64,000 bases of DNA. It comes from Terrabacter sp. MAHUQ-38. Lineage in GTDB: Bacteria > Actinomycetota > Actinomycetes > Actinomycetales > Dermatophilaceae. The notes beneath the pieces were generated by a model. That model had not been told where the DNA came from, ran no database searches, and was given only the letters and a program-made list of their open reading frames with translations. Made by a program: the position numbers and the translations under genes. The stretch spans positions 434,001-498,000 of the forward strand of contig NZ_JACVCU010000002.1 of assembly GCF_014518425.1 (NCBI RefSeq), given 5' to 3'. Below, in pieces: positions 49,054-58,957 of this stretch (the first letter of the stretch is position 1; each line of letters starts with the position of its first letter).

Positions 49054-50961
49054 TCAGGGGCTGCGCAGGACCGGGGCGAGGGCGTCGAGCACCGAGGTGT
49101 CCTCGATCGTCGCCGGCACGGCCGGCGTCCTGCCGTCGGCCATCTCGCGCATCGTCTTGCGCAGGATCTTGCCGGACCGCGTCCTGGGCAGCCCGGCCAC
49201 GATGTCGACCCGCTGGAGCGCCGCAACCGCACCGACCTCCGACCGGACGCGGGCCACGAGCTCGCGCGCGATCCGCTCGCCGTCCGACTCGGCGTCGATC
49301 CCGGACTTGAGCACGACGAGCGCGCGGGGCACCTGGCCCTTCAGGTCGTCGTGCACCCCGATGACTGCGCACTCGGCGACGGCTTCATGGCCCGCGAGCG
49401 CAGCCTCGAGGGACCCGGTCGACAGACGGTGCCCCGCGACGTTGAGGACGTCGTCGGTGCGGCCCATGACGAAGAGGTAGCCCTCCTCGTCGAAGTAGCC
49501 ACCGTCGCCGGTCAGGTAGTACCCGGGGTGCGCCTCGAGATAGGAGCTGACGTACCGGTCGTCGTCGCCCCACAGGGTCGGGAGCGTGCCGGGAGGCATC
49601 GGCAGCTGGATGCAGATGGCGCCCTCGACACCGGGCTCGACCGGCTGCCCACTGGGGTCGAGCACCCGGACGTCGTAGCCGGGGACCGGCACGGTCGGCG
49701 AACCCGGCTTGATGGCCAGCAGCTCGATCCCCTTGGGGTTGCACGCGATCGGCCACCCGGTCTCGGTCTGCCACCAGTTGTCGATCACCGGCTTGCCGAG
49801 CGCCGCGGTCGCCCACTCGTAGGTGTCGGGGTCCAGGCGCTCGCCGGCAAGGAAGAGCGCGCGGAAGCGCGACAGGTCGTGCTCGGCAACCTTCGACGCG
49901 GTCGAGTCGTCCTTCTTGATCGCCCGGAATGCCGTCGGCGCGGTGAACAGGCAGACCGCGCCGTACTCCGCGATGACCCGCCAGAACGCCCCGGCGTCGG
50001 GCGTGCCCACCGGCTTGCCCTCGTAGAGCACCGTCGTCGCGCCCGTCAGCAGCGGCGCATAGACGATGTACGAGTGCCCGACGACCCAGCCGACGTCGCT
50101 CGCGGTGAACATCGTCTCGCCCGGTGCCACGTCGTAGAGGTTCGCCATCGACCAGCGCAACGCGACGGCATACCCACCGCTGTCGCGGTAGATGCCCTTG
50201 GGCTTACCCGTCGTGCCCGACGTGTAGAGGATGTAGAGCGGGTCGGTGGACGCGACGGTGACGCATTCGCTGCCCTCGCGCGCGGCGTCGCTCGTCTCGA
50301 ACTCGCCCCAGTCGAGGTCGCGCTCACCGAGGTCGGCTCGAAGCTGGTCGCGCTGGAGGATGACGCAGCGCTCGGGTCGGTGCGAGGAGCGGGCGATCGC
50401 CTCGTCGAGGAACGGCTTGTACGGCACAACGCGGCTGGGCTCGACACCGCATGACGCCGAGAGCACCACCTTCGGTGCTGCATCGTCGATGCGCGCGGCG
50501 AGCTCCTGAGGGGCGAAGCCGCCGAAGACGACCGAGTGGACCGCGCCGATGCGCGCGCATGCGAGCATCGCGATGACGGCCTCCGGCACCATCGGCATGT
50601 AGATGACGACGCGGTCCCCCTTTGCGACACCGAGCCCGCGCAGGCCACCGGCCACCGCGCGCACCCGCTCGAGCAGGACTGCATACGTCAGGGTCGCCTT
50701 GCTGCCGGTCACCGGCGAGTCGTAGTGGATCGCGGCCTGGTCGCCGCGGCCGGCGGCGACGTGCCGGTCGAGGGCGTTGAAGCACACGTTGAGCTCGGCG
50801 TCCGGGTACCAGCGGTAGAACGGCGGCCTCGAGTCGTCGAGGATCCTCGTCGGGGGTGTCACCCAGTCGATGGCCGCCGCCGCGTCGCGCCAGTAACCCT
50901 CGGGGTCGCGCAGGCTCGCGTCGTAGATCCGTCGGTATGCCGTCGCAGCACCATCGCTCAT
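49054..50961 (-). CDS. prpE: Acyl-CoA synthetase, propionyl-CoA synthetase (PrpE) type
   Basis: The 635-residue AMP-forming ligase has the ATP motif LYILYTSGTTGKPKGIYRDS, WSMANLYDVAPGETMFTASD, VGWVVGHSYIVYAPLLTGAT, LYEGKPVGTPDAGAFWRVIA and the catalytic Lys in RTRSGKILRKTMREM. The VGHSYIVYAPLL and EGKPVGTPDAG forms are those of PrpE rather than AcsA. It activates propionate (or acetate) to the acyl-CoA. The ATG at 50961 follows the MFS gene stop by four bases, so both form one operon. The longer open frame upstream is shadow. Confidence 0.9.
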   Translation of the reverse strand: MSDGAATAYRRIYDASLRDPEGYWRDAAAAIDWVTPPTRILDDSRPPFYRWYPDAELNVCFNALDRHVAAGRGDQAAIHYDSPVTGSKATLTYAVLLERVRAVAGGLRGLGVAKGDRVVIYMPMVPEAVIAMLACARIGAVHSVVFGGFAPQELAARIDDAAPKVVLSASCGVEPSRVVPYKPFLDEAIARSSHRPERCVILQRDQLRADLGERDLDWGEFETSDAAREGSECVTVASTDPLYILYTSGTTGKPKGIYRDSGGYAVALRWSMANLYDVAPGETMFTASDVGWVVGHSYIVYAPLLTGATTVLYEGKPVGTPDAGAFWRVIAEYGAVCLFTAPTAFRAIKKDDSTASKVAEHDLSRFRALFLAGERLDPDTYEWATAALGKPVIDNWWQTETGWPIACNPKGIELLAIKPGSPTVPVPGYDVRVLDPSGQPVEPGVEGAICIQLPMPPGTLPTLWGDDDRYVSSYLEAHPGYYLTGDGGYFDEEGYLFVMGRTDDVLNVAGHRLSTGSLEAALAGHEAVAECAVIGVHDDLKGQVPRALVVLKSGIDAESDGERIARELVARVRSEVGAVAALQRVDIVAGLPRTRSGKILRKTMREMADGRTPAVPATIEDTSVLDALAPVLRSP

Positions 50962-50965
50962 GCGT

Positions 50966-52321
50966 TCACTCTGCCGTCGCGCCCTCCCTGACACCAGAGT
51001 CCGTGCGCCCAGGTGACGCATCCGGCAGCCGAGCGGTCCGGATCGAGACGCACATCGCGGTGGCCGCGAGACACAGCGCGCCTGCGACGTACCAGGCGAG
51101 GTCGTAGGTGCCGAGCTGGTCGCGCACGAGCCCTGCTCCCAGCGCCGCCACGGCGGCGCCGAGCTGGTGCGAGGCGAAGACCCACCCGAAGACGATCGGC
51201 GCGCGCTCGCCGAACGCGCTGCGGCACAGGGCGATCGTCGGTGGCACGGTCGCGACCCAGTCGAGCCCGTAGAACAGGATGAAGGCGAGCATGTTGACGT
51301 GCATGTGGTCGCTGAAGAGCGAGGGCAGCAGGAAGAGGGAGCCGCCGCGGAGCGTGTAGTAGGCCGCGAGCAGGATGCGGGAGTCCACACGGTCGGTGAG
51401 CCACCCGGAGAAGACCGTGCCGACGATGTCGAAGACCCCCACGAGGGCGAGCAGGCCGGCGGCGGTCGTCGTCGGCATCCCGTGGTCATGCGCGGCCGGG
51501 ATGAAGTGGGTGCCGACGAGCCCGTTGGTCGACATGCCACAGACGGCGAAGCTCCCGACGAGGAGCCAGAAGACCTTGGTGCGGGCGGCGTCGCGCAGGG
51601 TCGTCAGGGCCAGCTGGACCGGGTGCCCGGTCGGCCGGGACGGCCGCCCGACCGGAGTGCCCTGGGCAGCTCCGTAGGCCGTCAGGCCGAGGACGCTGGG
51701 GTGGTCGTGCAGCTTCCACAGCACGAGCGGGACGACGGTGAGGGACACGGCTGCGGTCGCGACCGCTGCGGAGCGCCATCCGTGGTGCTCAGCGAGCCAG
51801 GCGAGGCCGGGCAGGAAGACCAGCTGTCCCGTCGCGCCGGCCGCGGTCAGCACGCCGGTGACGAGTCCGCGACGGGCGACGAACCAGCGTCCGGCGACGG
51901 TGGCCACGAGTCCCATCGACATGGCCCCCGTGCCGAGCCCGACGACGACTCCCCAGCAGAGGACGAGCTGCCACGAAGACGTCATCCAGATCGGCAGGAG
52001 GGAGCCGACACTGACCAGCAGCAGCGCGACGGCGATGACGCGCTGGATGCCGAGCCGCTCCATGGTGGCTGCCGAGAAGGGGGCGGCGAGGCCGAAGAGC
52101 ACGAGGTTGACCGAGACGGCCCCTCCGATGACGCCCATGGGCCACCCGAACTCCTCGTGGAGCGGCGTCATGAGCACACCCGGTGTCGAGCGGAAGCCGG
52201 CGGCGCCGATGATCGTGAGGAAGGTGACGACGGCGACCCACCAGGCGGGGTGCAGGTGGCGGGTCGTCGAGGGCGCGTCGGCGGAGCGGTCGGTGAGGGT
52301 CACGAGCCAACTGTGCGGCAT
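50966..52321 (-). CDS. Major facilitator superfamily transporter, carboxylate-type
   Basis: The 451-residue protein has about twelve hydrophobic segments. Its opening WVAVVTFLTIIGAAGFRSTP, GVLMTPLHEEFGWPMGVIGG and the later AGRWFVARRGLVTGVLTAAG resemble monocarboxylate/oxalate-type MFS carriers. It is followed at four bases by the PrpE-like gene, so import of propionate or another short acid for CoA activation is inferred. The ATG at 52321 or a GTG at 52303 could be the start. It is divergent from the GlxA-type regulator. Confidence 0.88.
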   Translation of the reverse strand: MPHSWLVTLTDRSADAPSTTRHLHPAWWVAVVTFLTIIGAAGFRSTPGVLMTPLHEEFGWPMGVIGGAVSVNLVLFGLAAPFSAATMERLGIQRVIAVALLLVSVGSLLPIWMTSSWQLVLCWGVVVGLGTGAMSMGLVATVAGRWFVARRGLVTGVLTAAGATGQLVFLPGLAWLAEHHGWRSAAVATAAVSLTVVPLVLWKLHDHPSVLGLTAYGAAQGTPVGRPSRPTGHPVQLALTTLRDAARTKVFWLLVGSFAVCGMSTNGLVGTHFIPAAHDHGMPTTTAAGLLALVGVFDIVGTVFSGWLTDRVDSRILLAAYYTLRGGSLFLLPSLFSDHMHVNMLAFILFYGLDWVATVPPTIALCRSAFGERAPIVFGWVFASHQLGAAVAALGAGLVRDQLGTYDLAWYVAGALCLAATAMCVSIRTARLPDASPGRTDSGVREGATAE

Positions 52322-52374
52322 ACGGGCGGCGGGCGACGAGTGGCCCGGCGGACATCATGTGCAAGAATCTGGCC

Positions 52375-53379
52375 ATGGCACTGACCGCCGGCCGGCCCCA
52401 CGTCGTCGTCGTGCTCGCGCTCGACACCGTCATCGCGTTCGAGCTGGGGCTCCCCCACCGGTTCCTGCGGGCCGGCGCCCTCGACCCGGGCTGGCCCGGG
52501 CCGCCGACGGGAGCTGCACCTCCGTACGACGTGCGCATGGTGACCCTCGACGACGGCCCCGTGACGACGTCGGCCGGGTATGCGGCCCTCCCGACCCACT
52601 CGAGGTCGGTGCTCGCCGAGGCCGACACGATCGTCGTGCCCGGGATCAACGGACCCATCGTCGAGACCGGTGTGCTCCCCGACGAGCTGTGCCGTCTGGC
52701 GGCCACGGCCAACCCGGACGTGCGGTGGCTCTCGATCTGCACGGGCGCCTTCGTGCTGGCCGGGCTCGGGCTGCTCGACGGCCGTGAGGCGACGACGCAC
52801 TGGTGCCACGTCGAGGCGTTCGAACGCCACTTCCCGCAGGTGCACCTCAACCCGGACGTGCTCTACGTCGACCACGGCGACGTGCTCACGTCGGCCGGCA
52901 ACGCCGCCGGCATCGACCTGCTCCTGCACGTGCTGCGCTCGGACCTCGGCACGGAGGCTGCGAACCGCGTCGCGCGCGGAGCCGTCGTCGCGCCGTGGCG
53001 GGCCGGCGGCCAGGCACAGTTCATCGACCGTCCGGTGCCTGACGAGTCCGAGACCGGCACCGGGCCGACGCGCGCCTGGGTGCTCGAGCGGCTCGACGAG
53101 CCGATCAGCCTCGCCGACCTCGCGCGGCACGCGGGGATGAGCGTGCGCACCTTCACCCGGCGGTTCCGCGAGGAGACCGGTGAGACGGCCGGGACGTGGC
53201 TCGTGCGGGCGCGCGTCGACCGCGCCCGGCACCTGCTCGAGACGACCGACCTGCCCGTCGACCGGGTCGCGGCCCAGGCCGGCTTCGGCACCACGGCCTC
53301 GCTGCGACAACAGCTCTCGGCCGCTGTCGGCCTTTCACCCGTCGCCTACCGCCGCACCTACCGCGCTGAGCCCGCCTGA
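52375..53379 (+). CDS. GlxA/FtrA-type AraC-family regulator with DJ-1/PfpI domain
   Basis: The 334-residue protein has an N-terminal DJ-1/PfpI-like domain: VVVLALDTVIAFELGLPHRF, TIVVPGING and LSICTGAFVLAGLGLLDGRE with Cys at the nucleophile-elbow position. A C-terminal AraC DNA-binding domain follows (ISLADLARHAGMSVRTFTRR, VAAQAGFGTTASLRQQLSAA). The ATG at 52375 is preferred over an upstream ATG at 52357. It is divergent from the MFS-prpE operon and is a good candidate to control it. Its 3' end overlaps the convergent kinase gene by 45 bases. Confidence 0.92.
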   Translation: MALTAGRPHVVVVLALDTVIAFELGLPHRFLRAGALDPGWPGPPTGAAPPYDVRMVTLDDGPVTTSAGYAALPTHSRSVLAEADTIVVPGINGPIVETGVLPDELCRLAATANPDVRWLSICTGAFVLAGLGLLDGREATTHWCHVEAFERHFPQVHLNPDVLYVDHGDVLTSAGNAAGIDLLLHVLRSDLGTEAANRVARGAVVAPWRAGGQAQFIDRPVPDESETGTGPTRAWVLERLDEPISLADLARHAGMSVRTFTRRFREETGETAGTWLVRARVDRARHLLETTDLPVDRVAAQAGFGTTASLRQQLSAAVGLSPVAYRRTYRAEPA

Positions 53380-53943
53380 GCCGGGCGACCGTCTGCTCAC
53401 CCGAGCTCGGAGGGAGGCTTCGACGACGATGCGACCGGCTGTCTCGCTCGCGGTCAGCGCTGCGGTGTCGAACCACCATCCGACGTCGCCGAGCTCGCGC
53501 CTCATGTCGGCCTCCAGGGCTTCGTAGCCGTCGAAGTCGAACCGCTCGAGCGGGTCTCTGGTCGTGTTGCGGTGCCGGCAGGCCTCGATGCCCGGTGCGA
53601 GGACGACGAACAGGACCTCACGACCTCGGAGGAGGGAGACGAAGAAGTCGAGCTGTGCGCGTGAGGGAATCACCCTGTCGATGACGGGCGTGAAACCGGC
53701 GTCGGCGAAGTTGTTCGCCAGCGTGCACAGGTTGCGGTTGCACAGCTCGACCTGCCGACTCGCCTCGTCGGCAGGCTCGCCGAGGGCCCATACGTGCCCG
53801 CTCACGACGAGCCTGCTCATCTCGTCGCCGTCGAGCCGAGCGGACCGCGACAGCCGCTCGGCCACCAGCCTGGTCACGGTCGACTTGCCGGCCCCCGGCA
53901 TCCCCGTCACGATCAGACAGCTCGGCGTCTCATTGGCGACCAC
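53335..53943 (-). CDS. P-loop AAA/zeta-toxin-like small kinase
   Basis: The 202-residue protein has Walker A LIVTGMPGAGKSTVTRLVAE, RLDGDEMSRLV, FTPVIDRVIPSRAQLDFFVS and RHRNTTRDPLERFDFDGYEA (lid-like). It belongs to the broad AAA_33/gluconate-kinase-like small-molecule kinases. No specific substrate is evident. The last 15 codons overlap the 3' end of the GlxA-type gene on the other strand, so the two mRNAs are complementary there. The ATG start is near 53943. Confidence 0.8.
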   Translation of the reverse strand: MVANETPSCLIVTGMPGAGKSTVTRLVAERLSRSARLDGDEMSRLVVSGHVWALGEPADEASRQVELCNRNLCTLANNFADAGFTPVIDRVIPSRAQLDFFVSLLRGREVLFVVLAPGIEACRHRNTTRDPLERFDFDGYEALEADMRRELGDVGWWFDTAALTASETAGRIVVEASLRARVSRRSPGSGGLSAVGAAVGDG

Positions 53944-54083
53944 GGAGCAATCCTGTCAGCGTGCCTCGTGTGTCCTCCACCGGGTTTCGGCGCGCAACGT
54001 GACCTCTCCGGGGTCACGTCCGGCACCGCCCAGCGGCATGTCGACGGTGGATTGAGGGGCTTGGAGTGACGAGCCGTGGAGCG

Positions 54084-55283
54084 TCAGGCGGTGGAGGCGG
54101 CGAGCTGGCCGCAGGCGCCGTCGATGTCCTGCCCACGCGTGTCGCGGACCGTCGTCGGGATGCCGTGGGCGCGCAGCCGCTCGACGAAGTTCTGCTCCAC
54201 GCCCGGGCGCGAGGCCGTCCACTTCGAGCCGGGCGTCGGGTTGAGCGGGATCGGGTTGACGTGGACCCAGCCACGACCTCGGCGGTTCAGCTTGTCGCCG
54301 AGCAGGTCCGCGCGCCAGCCCTGGTCGTTGATGTCGCGGATCAGGGCGTACTCGATGGAGACCCGCCGGCCCGTCACCTCGTAGTAGCGGTGGGCGGCAT
54401 CGAGCGCCTCGTCGACCGACCAGCGCGTGTTGATCGGCACGAGCTCGTTGCGCAGCTCGTCGTCGGGAGCGTGGAGCGACAGGGCCAGCGTCACCGGGAT
54501 GCCCTCGGCGGTGAGCTTGTCGATGCCCGGCACGAGACCCACCGTCGACATGGTGATGCCGCGCGCCGACATGCCGAGCCCGTCGGGGGCGGGGTCGGTG
54601 AGGCGGCGGATGGCCCCGATCGACGCCTTGTAGTTGGCGAGCGCCTCGCCCATGCCCATGAAGACGACGTTGCTGACGCGCAGGGGCGCCTCGCGGTCAT
54701 CGTCTCCCCCGCCGGCGAGCTCGCCGCGACGCAGCGCCCGTGCGGCCCAGACGACCTGCTCGACGATCTCGCCCGCCGACATGTTGCGGGTGAGCCCGGC
54801 CTGGCCCGTCGCGCAGAACGGGCAGTTCATGCCACACCCGGCCTGGCTCGAGATGCAGATCGTGACGCGGTTGGGGTAGCGCATCAGCACCGACTCCACG
54901 ATGGCGCCGTCGTGCAGGCGCCACGCGTACTTCATCGTCTGCCCGTCGTCGGCGACGCGCTGCACGATGGGTGTGAGCAGCGTCGGGAGCAGGTCTGCGA
55001 CGAGCTCGGACCGCACAGCCTTGGGCAGGTCGGTCATCTGCTCGGGGTCGTCCTCGAGCCGCTCGAAGTAGTGCGTCGACAGCTGCTTCGCGCGGAAGCC
55101 CTTGTGGCCCAGGGACTCGACGGCCTCCTTGCGCTCCGCCGGCGTGAAGTCCGCGAGGTGCCTGGGCGGCTTTCCGCGGCGAGGCGCCGTGAAGGTCAGC
55201 TGCCCCGGCTCGGGACGGGTGGTCGTCGGCTCGGGCAGGGCGACGGGCGCTGGGGCGGACGCGGGGGCAGGAGTCTCAGTCAT
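54084..55283 (-). CDS. rlmN: Dual-specificity 23S rRNA/tRNA adenine-C2 methyltransferase RlmN
   Basis: This radical-SAM enzyme methylates A2503 of 23S rRNA and A37 of tRNA. The 399-residue product has [20 protein letters not shown], the cluster motif [20 protein letters not shown] (CxxxCxxC), [20 protein letters not shown] and [20 protein letters not shown]. The C-terminal catalytic Cys lies in [12 protein letters not shown]. An extra Ala/Pro-rich N-terminus of ~35 residues is present. It follows cdsA in the conserved pyrH-frr-cdsA-rlmN order. Confidence 0.95.
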   Translation of the reverse strand: MTETPAPASAPAPVALPEPTTTRPEPGQLTFTAPRRGKPPRHLADFTPAERKEAVESLGHKGFRAKQLSTHYFERLEDDPEQMTDLPKAVRSELVADLLPTLLTPIVQRVADDGQTMKYAWRLHDGAIVESVLMRYPNRVTICISSQAGCGMNCPFCATGQAGLTRNMSAGEIVEQVVWAARALRRGELAGGGDDDREAPLRVSNVVFMGMGEALANYKASIGAIRRLTDPAPDGLGMSARGITMSTVGLVPGIDKLTAEGIPVTLALSLHAPDDELRNELVPINTRWSVDEALDAAHRYYEVTGRRVSIEYALIRDINDQGWRADLLGDKLNRRGRGWVHVNPIPLNPTPGSKWTASRPGVEQNFVERLRAHGIPTTVRDTRGQDIDGACGQLAASTA

Positions 55284-55386
55284 GGCGGGTCCATTGTCTC
55301 AGGTGCAGTCAAAACGACCCCGAATGCCGTGGGCCGACTCCCAGCACACCGCGCCAACCCGGCCCCGGCGAGACTCGCGCGGCAGG

Positions 55387-56367
55387 TCAGACCGGTCTCG
55401 AGGCGAGGAGCGTCAGCACGGCCCAGACGATGGGGGCGACGACCACGAGCGAGTCGAGACGGTCCATGATGCCGCCGTGGCCGGGGAGGATGTTGGACAT
55501 GTCCTTGATGCCGAGGTCGCGCTTGATGAGGGACTCCATGAGGTCGCCGACCGTGGCAGCGATCGCCACCCCGATGCCGAGGGCGATGCCGATCCACCAG
55601 GCGTGACCGAGGAAGAAGTGCACGGTCAGCGACCCACCGACGATGCACAGCAGCACCGAGCCGGCAAAGCCCTCCCAAGACTTCTTGGGACTGATGGTGG
55701 GCGCCATGGGGTGCTTGCCGAAGAGGACGCCCGCGGCATACCCGCCGACGTCGCTGCACACGGTCGTGATGATGAAGACGAACATCCGCCCGACGCCGTC
55801 CTCGGGAGCGAGCAGGAGCGCGGCGAAGCCGACCAGGAAGGTCGGGTAGGTCGAGATGAAGACGCCGCCGAGCACGTCACGCCCCGCGCCGTCGAGACGG
55901 CCGGTGCCGCGCCAGAGGACGACGGCGAGGCAGGTGATGGCCCAGGTGAGCACGAGACCCTGCGGGCCGTACACGTAGGCGGCCCAGATCATCGCCGCCG
56001 TGCCGACGAGCGGCGGCACCAGCGGGGCCTCGACGCCTGCCTGCCGCAGGGCGGCGCGCAGCTCCCAGAGACCGATGCCCACGGCGACGGTGACGACCGG
56101 CAGGAACGACTCCTTGCGCAGCAGCAGGGTCGCGACGATGACGACACCGAGCCCGAGGCCCACACCGATGGCTGCCGGAAGGTTGCGACCGGCCCGGCTC
56201 TGCTTCGCCTCGATGACCTCCTCGGCCGGCAGGCCGGCGAGGTCGTCGAGGGTCGGGTCGTACGGCACGGGGTCGAGCGGACCGGGCGCCCCCTCGTCGG
56301 GGTGACCGCCGGGAGGGGGATGCCCGGCGTCCGACGGCGGGTCAGTCGTCATCATCGGGTCGAGCAT
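55387..56367 (-). CDS. cdsA: Phosphatidate cytidylyltransferase
   Basis: CdsA makes CDP-diacylglycerol. The 326-residue protein has a hydrophilic Pro/Gly/Asp-rich N-terminus (~70 residues) and then about eight hydrophobic segments. The family signature is in the C-terminal part: SPKKSWEGFAGSVL and DLMESLIKRDLGIKDMSNIL, then PGHGGIMDRLDSLVVVAPI. The ATG at 56367 lies five bases past the frr stop; internal ATGs at 56355 and 56352 are alternatives. Confidence 0.95.
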   Translation of the reverse strand: MLDPMMTTDPPSDAGHPPPGGHPDEGAPGPLDPVPYDPTLDDLAGLPAEEVIEAKQSRAGRNLPAAIGVGLGLGVVIVATLLLRKESFLPVVTVAVGIGLWELRAALRQAGVEAPLVPPLVGTAAMIWAAYVYGPQGLVLTWAITCLAVVLWRGTGRLDGAGRDVLGGVFISTYPTFLVGFAALLLAPEDGVGRMFVFIITTVCSDVGGYAAGVLFGKHPMAPTISPKKSWEGFAGSVLLCIVGGSLTVHFFLGHAWWIGIALGIGVAIAATVGDLMESLIKRDLGIKDMSNILPGHGGIMDRLDSLVVVAPIVWAVLTLLASRPV

Positions 56368-56372
56368 CGAGG

Positions 56373-56930
56373 TCAGACCTCGAGCAGCTCGGACTCCTTG
56401 GCCTTGACGAGGCCGTCGACGAGGTCGGTGTGCTTCTTCGTCAGGCCGTCGAGCTCCTTCTCGGCACGCGTGCCGTCGTCCTCGCCGACCTCGCCGTCCT
56501 TGACGAGCTTGTCGATGTCGGTCTTGGCCTTGCGGCGGATGTTGCGCACCGAGACGCGCGCGTCCTCCGCCTTGCCGTGGGCGAGCTTGATGTACTCGCG
56601 CCGGCGCTCCTCGGTCAGCTCCGGCATGACGCACCGGATCTGGTGGCCGTCACTGCTCGGGTTGACGCCGAGGTCGGAGTCGCGGATCGCCTTCTCGATC
56701 TCGTGCATCGCCGACTTGTCGAACGGGATGACGAGGATCGTGCGGGGCTCCGGGTTCTGGAACGAGGCCAGCTGCTGCAGCGGGGTCGGGGCGCCGTAGT
56801 ACTCGACGGTCAGCTTGTTGAACAGACCGGGGTTGGCGCGGCCGGTGCGGATGCCCGCGAAGTCCTCCTTGAGGACCTCGACGGCCTTGTCCATCTTCTC
56901 CTCGGCCTCGAACATCGTCTCTTCGATCAT
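56373..56930 (-). CDS. frr: Ribosome recycling factor
   Basis: RRF splits post-termination ribosomes with EF-G. The 185-residue product has [60 protein letters not shown] and [20 protein letters not shown], giving full family length. The ATG at 56930 fits the family; the frame is open farther but not homologous. It lies 70 bases downstream of pyrH and five bases upstream of cdsA. Confidence 0.97.
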   Translation of the reverse strand: MIEETMFEAEEKMDKAVEVLKEDFAGIRTGRANPGLFNKLTVEYYGAPTPLQQLASFQNPEPRTILVIPFDKSAMHEIEKAIRDSDLGVNPSSDGHQIRCVMPELTEERRREYIKLAHGKAEDARVSVRNIRRKAKTDIDKLVKDGEVGEDDGTRAEKELDGLTKKHTDLVDGLVKAKESELLEV

Positions 56931-57000
56931 GGCTCTCTGACTTCCTCGTCCCTCGGTCGTGGGGTGGTGCGGGGTGATGCGAGTTCGTGGCTGCGCGCGG

Positions 57001-57729
57001 TCAGGCGTTGGTGACCAGCGTGCCGATCTTCTCACCGAGCAGCGCGCGCGTGATGTTTCCGGCGCCCTCCATGCCGAAGACGACCATGGGCAGCTTGTTC
57101 TCCATGCAGAGGCTGAACGCCGCCGCGTCGACGACCTTGAGCCCCTCCACGATCGCGTCGTTGAACGTGACCGTGTCGAGCTTCTTGGCGTCGGGGTTGG
57201 TGCGCGGGTCGGAGTCGTACACGCCGTCGACGCCGTTCTTGGCGATGAGCACGGCGTCGCACTTGATCTCGAGGGCGCGCTGGGCGCTGACCGTGTCGGT
57301 GGAGAAGAACGGCATACCGGCGCCGGCACCGAAGATGACGACGCGCCCCTTCTCGAGGTGACGGATCGCGCGGCGCGGGATGTAGGGCTCGGCGACCTGC
57401 TGCATCGCGATCGCGGACTGCACGCGTGTCTCGACGCCCTCCTTCTCGAGGAAGTCCTGCAGGGCGAGACAGTTCATGACGGTGCCGAGCATGCCCATGT
57501 AGTCGGCGCGCGTGCGGTCCATCCCGCGCTGCTGGAGCTCGGCGCCGCGGAAGAAGTTGCCACCTCCGATGACCACGGCGACCTCGACGCCACCGTGCAC
57601 CGCGTCGGCGATCTGCTTGGCGATGCCGGCGACCACGGCGGGGTCGAGTCCGATGCGGCCGCCACCGAAGACCTCACCGGAGAGCTTGAGAAGGACCCGG
57701 TGGAACGGGGTGGTCTGGGCGTCGGTCAT
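57001..57729 (-). CDS. pyrH: UMP kinase
   Basis: PyrH phosphorylates UMP to UDP and is a hexameric amino-acid-kinase-fold enzyme. The 242-residue product has [80 protein letters not shown] and [19 protein letters not shown]. The ATG at 57729 ([11 protein letters not shown]) is preferred; the frame runs further up to 57783. In most Actinobacteria tsf lies directly upstream; here about 5.6 kb intervenes. Confidence 0.97.
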   Translation of the reverse strand: MTDAQTTPFHRVLLKLSGEVFGGGRIGLDPAVVAGIAKQIADAVHGGVEVAVVIGGGNFFRGAELQQRGMDRTRADYMGMLGTVMNCLALQDFLEKEGVETRVQSAIAMQQVAEPYIPRRAIRHLEKGRVVIFGAGAGMPFFSTDTVSAQRALEIKCDAVLIAKNGVDGVYDSDPRTNPDAKKLDTVTFNDAIVEGLKVVDAAAFSLCMENKLPMVVFGMEGAGNITRALLGEKIGTLVTNA

Positions 57730-57811
57730 GGCGCGGGGCCTCCTCGTGGGCAGCGTTCCAGCGGTCGGTCGATCTTTCCACATGCGACCGGCATCGGCCG
57801 CATCGAGGTGG

Positions 57812-58957
57812 TCAGGTGGCGAGCAGGGAGGTCAGGGCCACGGCCAGTCGCGCGTAGTCGTCCTCGTCGTTGTACGGCGCCGCAGCGAGCCGGACGTAGC
57901 CGCGGCCGCCGAACGACACGGGCGGCACCACGAACCCGGCCGCGTGCAGGCGCTGCCACAGGGCCTCGGCCGCCTCTGGCGTCTCGCCGACGCCGTCCGG
58001 CAGCGCCACGAGCCGCAGGCACGGGGCCGAGGGTGTGCCGCCGAGCGGGTCGGGTGTGCCCAGTGCCGTCCGCACGTGCTCGGCGCCCTTGAGGAGCAGC
58101 ACGGCGTTGCGCTCGACCTGGTCCCAGCCGCCGAGGTCGCGCCAGGCGGCGAGACCGTCCGGAACGGCGACCCACGCCGAGTGGTCGACGGTCCCCTGCA
58201 GGTCGAAGCGCTCGGGAAAGGGCAGTCCGTGGCTCCACGACGTGACGAGCGGCCGCAGCCGGTCCCGGTGCTCCGGCGCCACCCACAGGGTCGCGGCGGC
58301 GCGCGGCGTGTAGGCCCACTTGTGCAGGTTGCCGGCCCAGAATGCGACTCCGAGCGCCTCGACGTCGAGGCCGGGAAGAGCCCCGGGCACATGGGCCGCG
58401 TCGACGAGCACGGGCACGGGTGCGACGGCGGCTGCGACCTCCGCGACGGGCAGCTCGAGGGCCGTCGGGGAGGTGATCTGGTCGATGATGACGAGCCGGG
58501 TGGTGTCGGTCATCGCCGCGGTGAAGGAAGCGACGACCTCGTCCGGATGCACGTCGAGGGGGAACGCCGCCGTACGCAGCGTCGCTCCGCGCGCCTCGAC
58601 GGAGAACCCTGCCGTCAGGTAGCCGTGGTTGCTGACGACGACGTCGTCACCGGGCCCGATCTCCAGGCCCTGCAGGACGACTCCGACGGCCTCGGTGACG
58701 TTGCGCACCAGCGCCGTCGAGTCGGGAGACACCCCGATGAAAGAGGCCGCTCGGGACCGCGCCTCGGCCAGCGCCACGGGCAGCTCGTCGCGGAAGGCCC
58801 GCATCGGCGCCCCCTCGATGCGGGCGCGCGCCCGGTCCTGGGCCACGCGCACCGCTCGGGGCACGGCCCCGAACGCTCCGTGGTTGAGGTGGGTCAGGGC
58901 CGGGTCCAGCTCGAACTGCTCGGCGATGTCGCGACGCACCCGGTCATCCTGCCTCAC
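57812..58957 (-). CDS. Class V aminotransferase, isopenicillin-N-epimerase-like
   Basis: The 381-residue PLP enzyme has [80 protein letters not shown] and the PLP Lys in [20 protein letters not shown]. This matches the isopenicillin-N epimerase/cysteine-desulfurase-like group. Substrate is unknown. Its GTG start overlaps the stop of the histidine-kinase fusion (GTGA), so it is the last gene of a coupled regulator-kinase-enzyme operon. Confidence 0.9.
   Translation of the reverse strand: MRQDDRVRRDIAEQFELDPALTHLNHGAFGAVPRAVRVAQDRARARIEGAPMRAFRDELPVALAEARSRAASFIGVSPDSTALVRNVTEAVGVVLQGLEIGPGDDVVVSNHGYLTAGFSVEARGATLRTAAFPLDVHPDEVVASFTAAMTDTTRLVIIDQITSPTALELPVAEVAAAVAPVPVLVDAAHVPGALPGLDVEALGVAFWAGNLHKWAYTPRAAATLWVAPEHRDRLRPLVTSWSHGLPFPERFDLQGTVDHSAWVAVPDGLAAWRDLGGWDQVERNAVLLLKGAEHVRTALGTPDPLGGTPSAPCLRLVALPDGVGETPEAAEALWQRLHAAGFVVPPVSFGGRGYVRLAAAPYNDEDDYARLAVALTSLLAT

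Noticed and set aside
50962-51540. N-terminal extension of the PrpE-like frame
   Set aside because: It overlaps the MFS gene in another frame; homology begins at the ATG at 50961.
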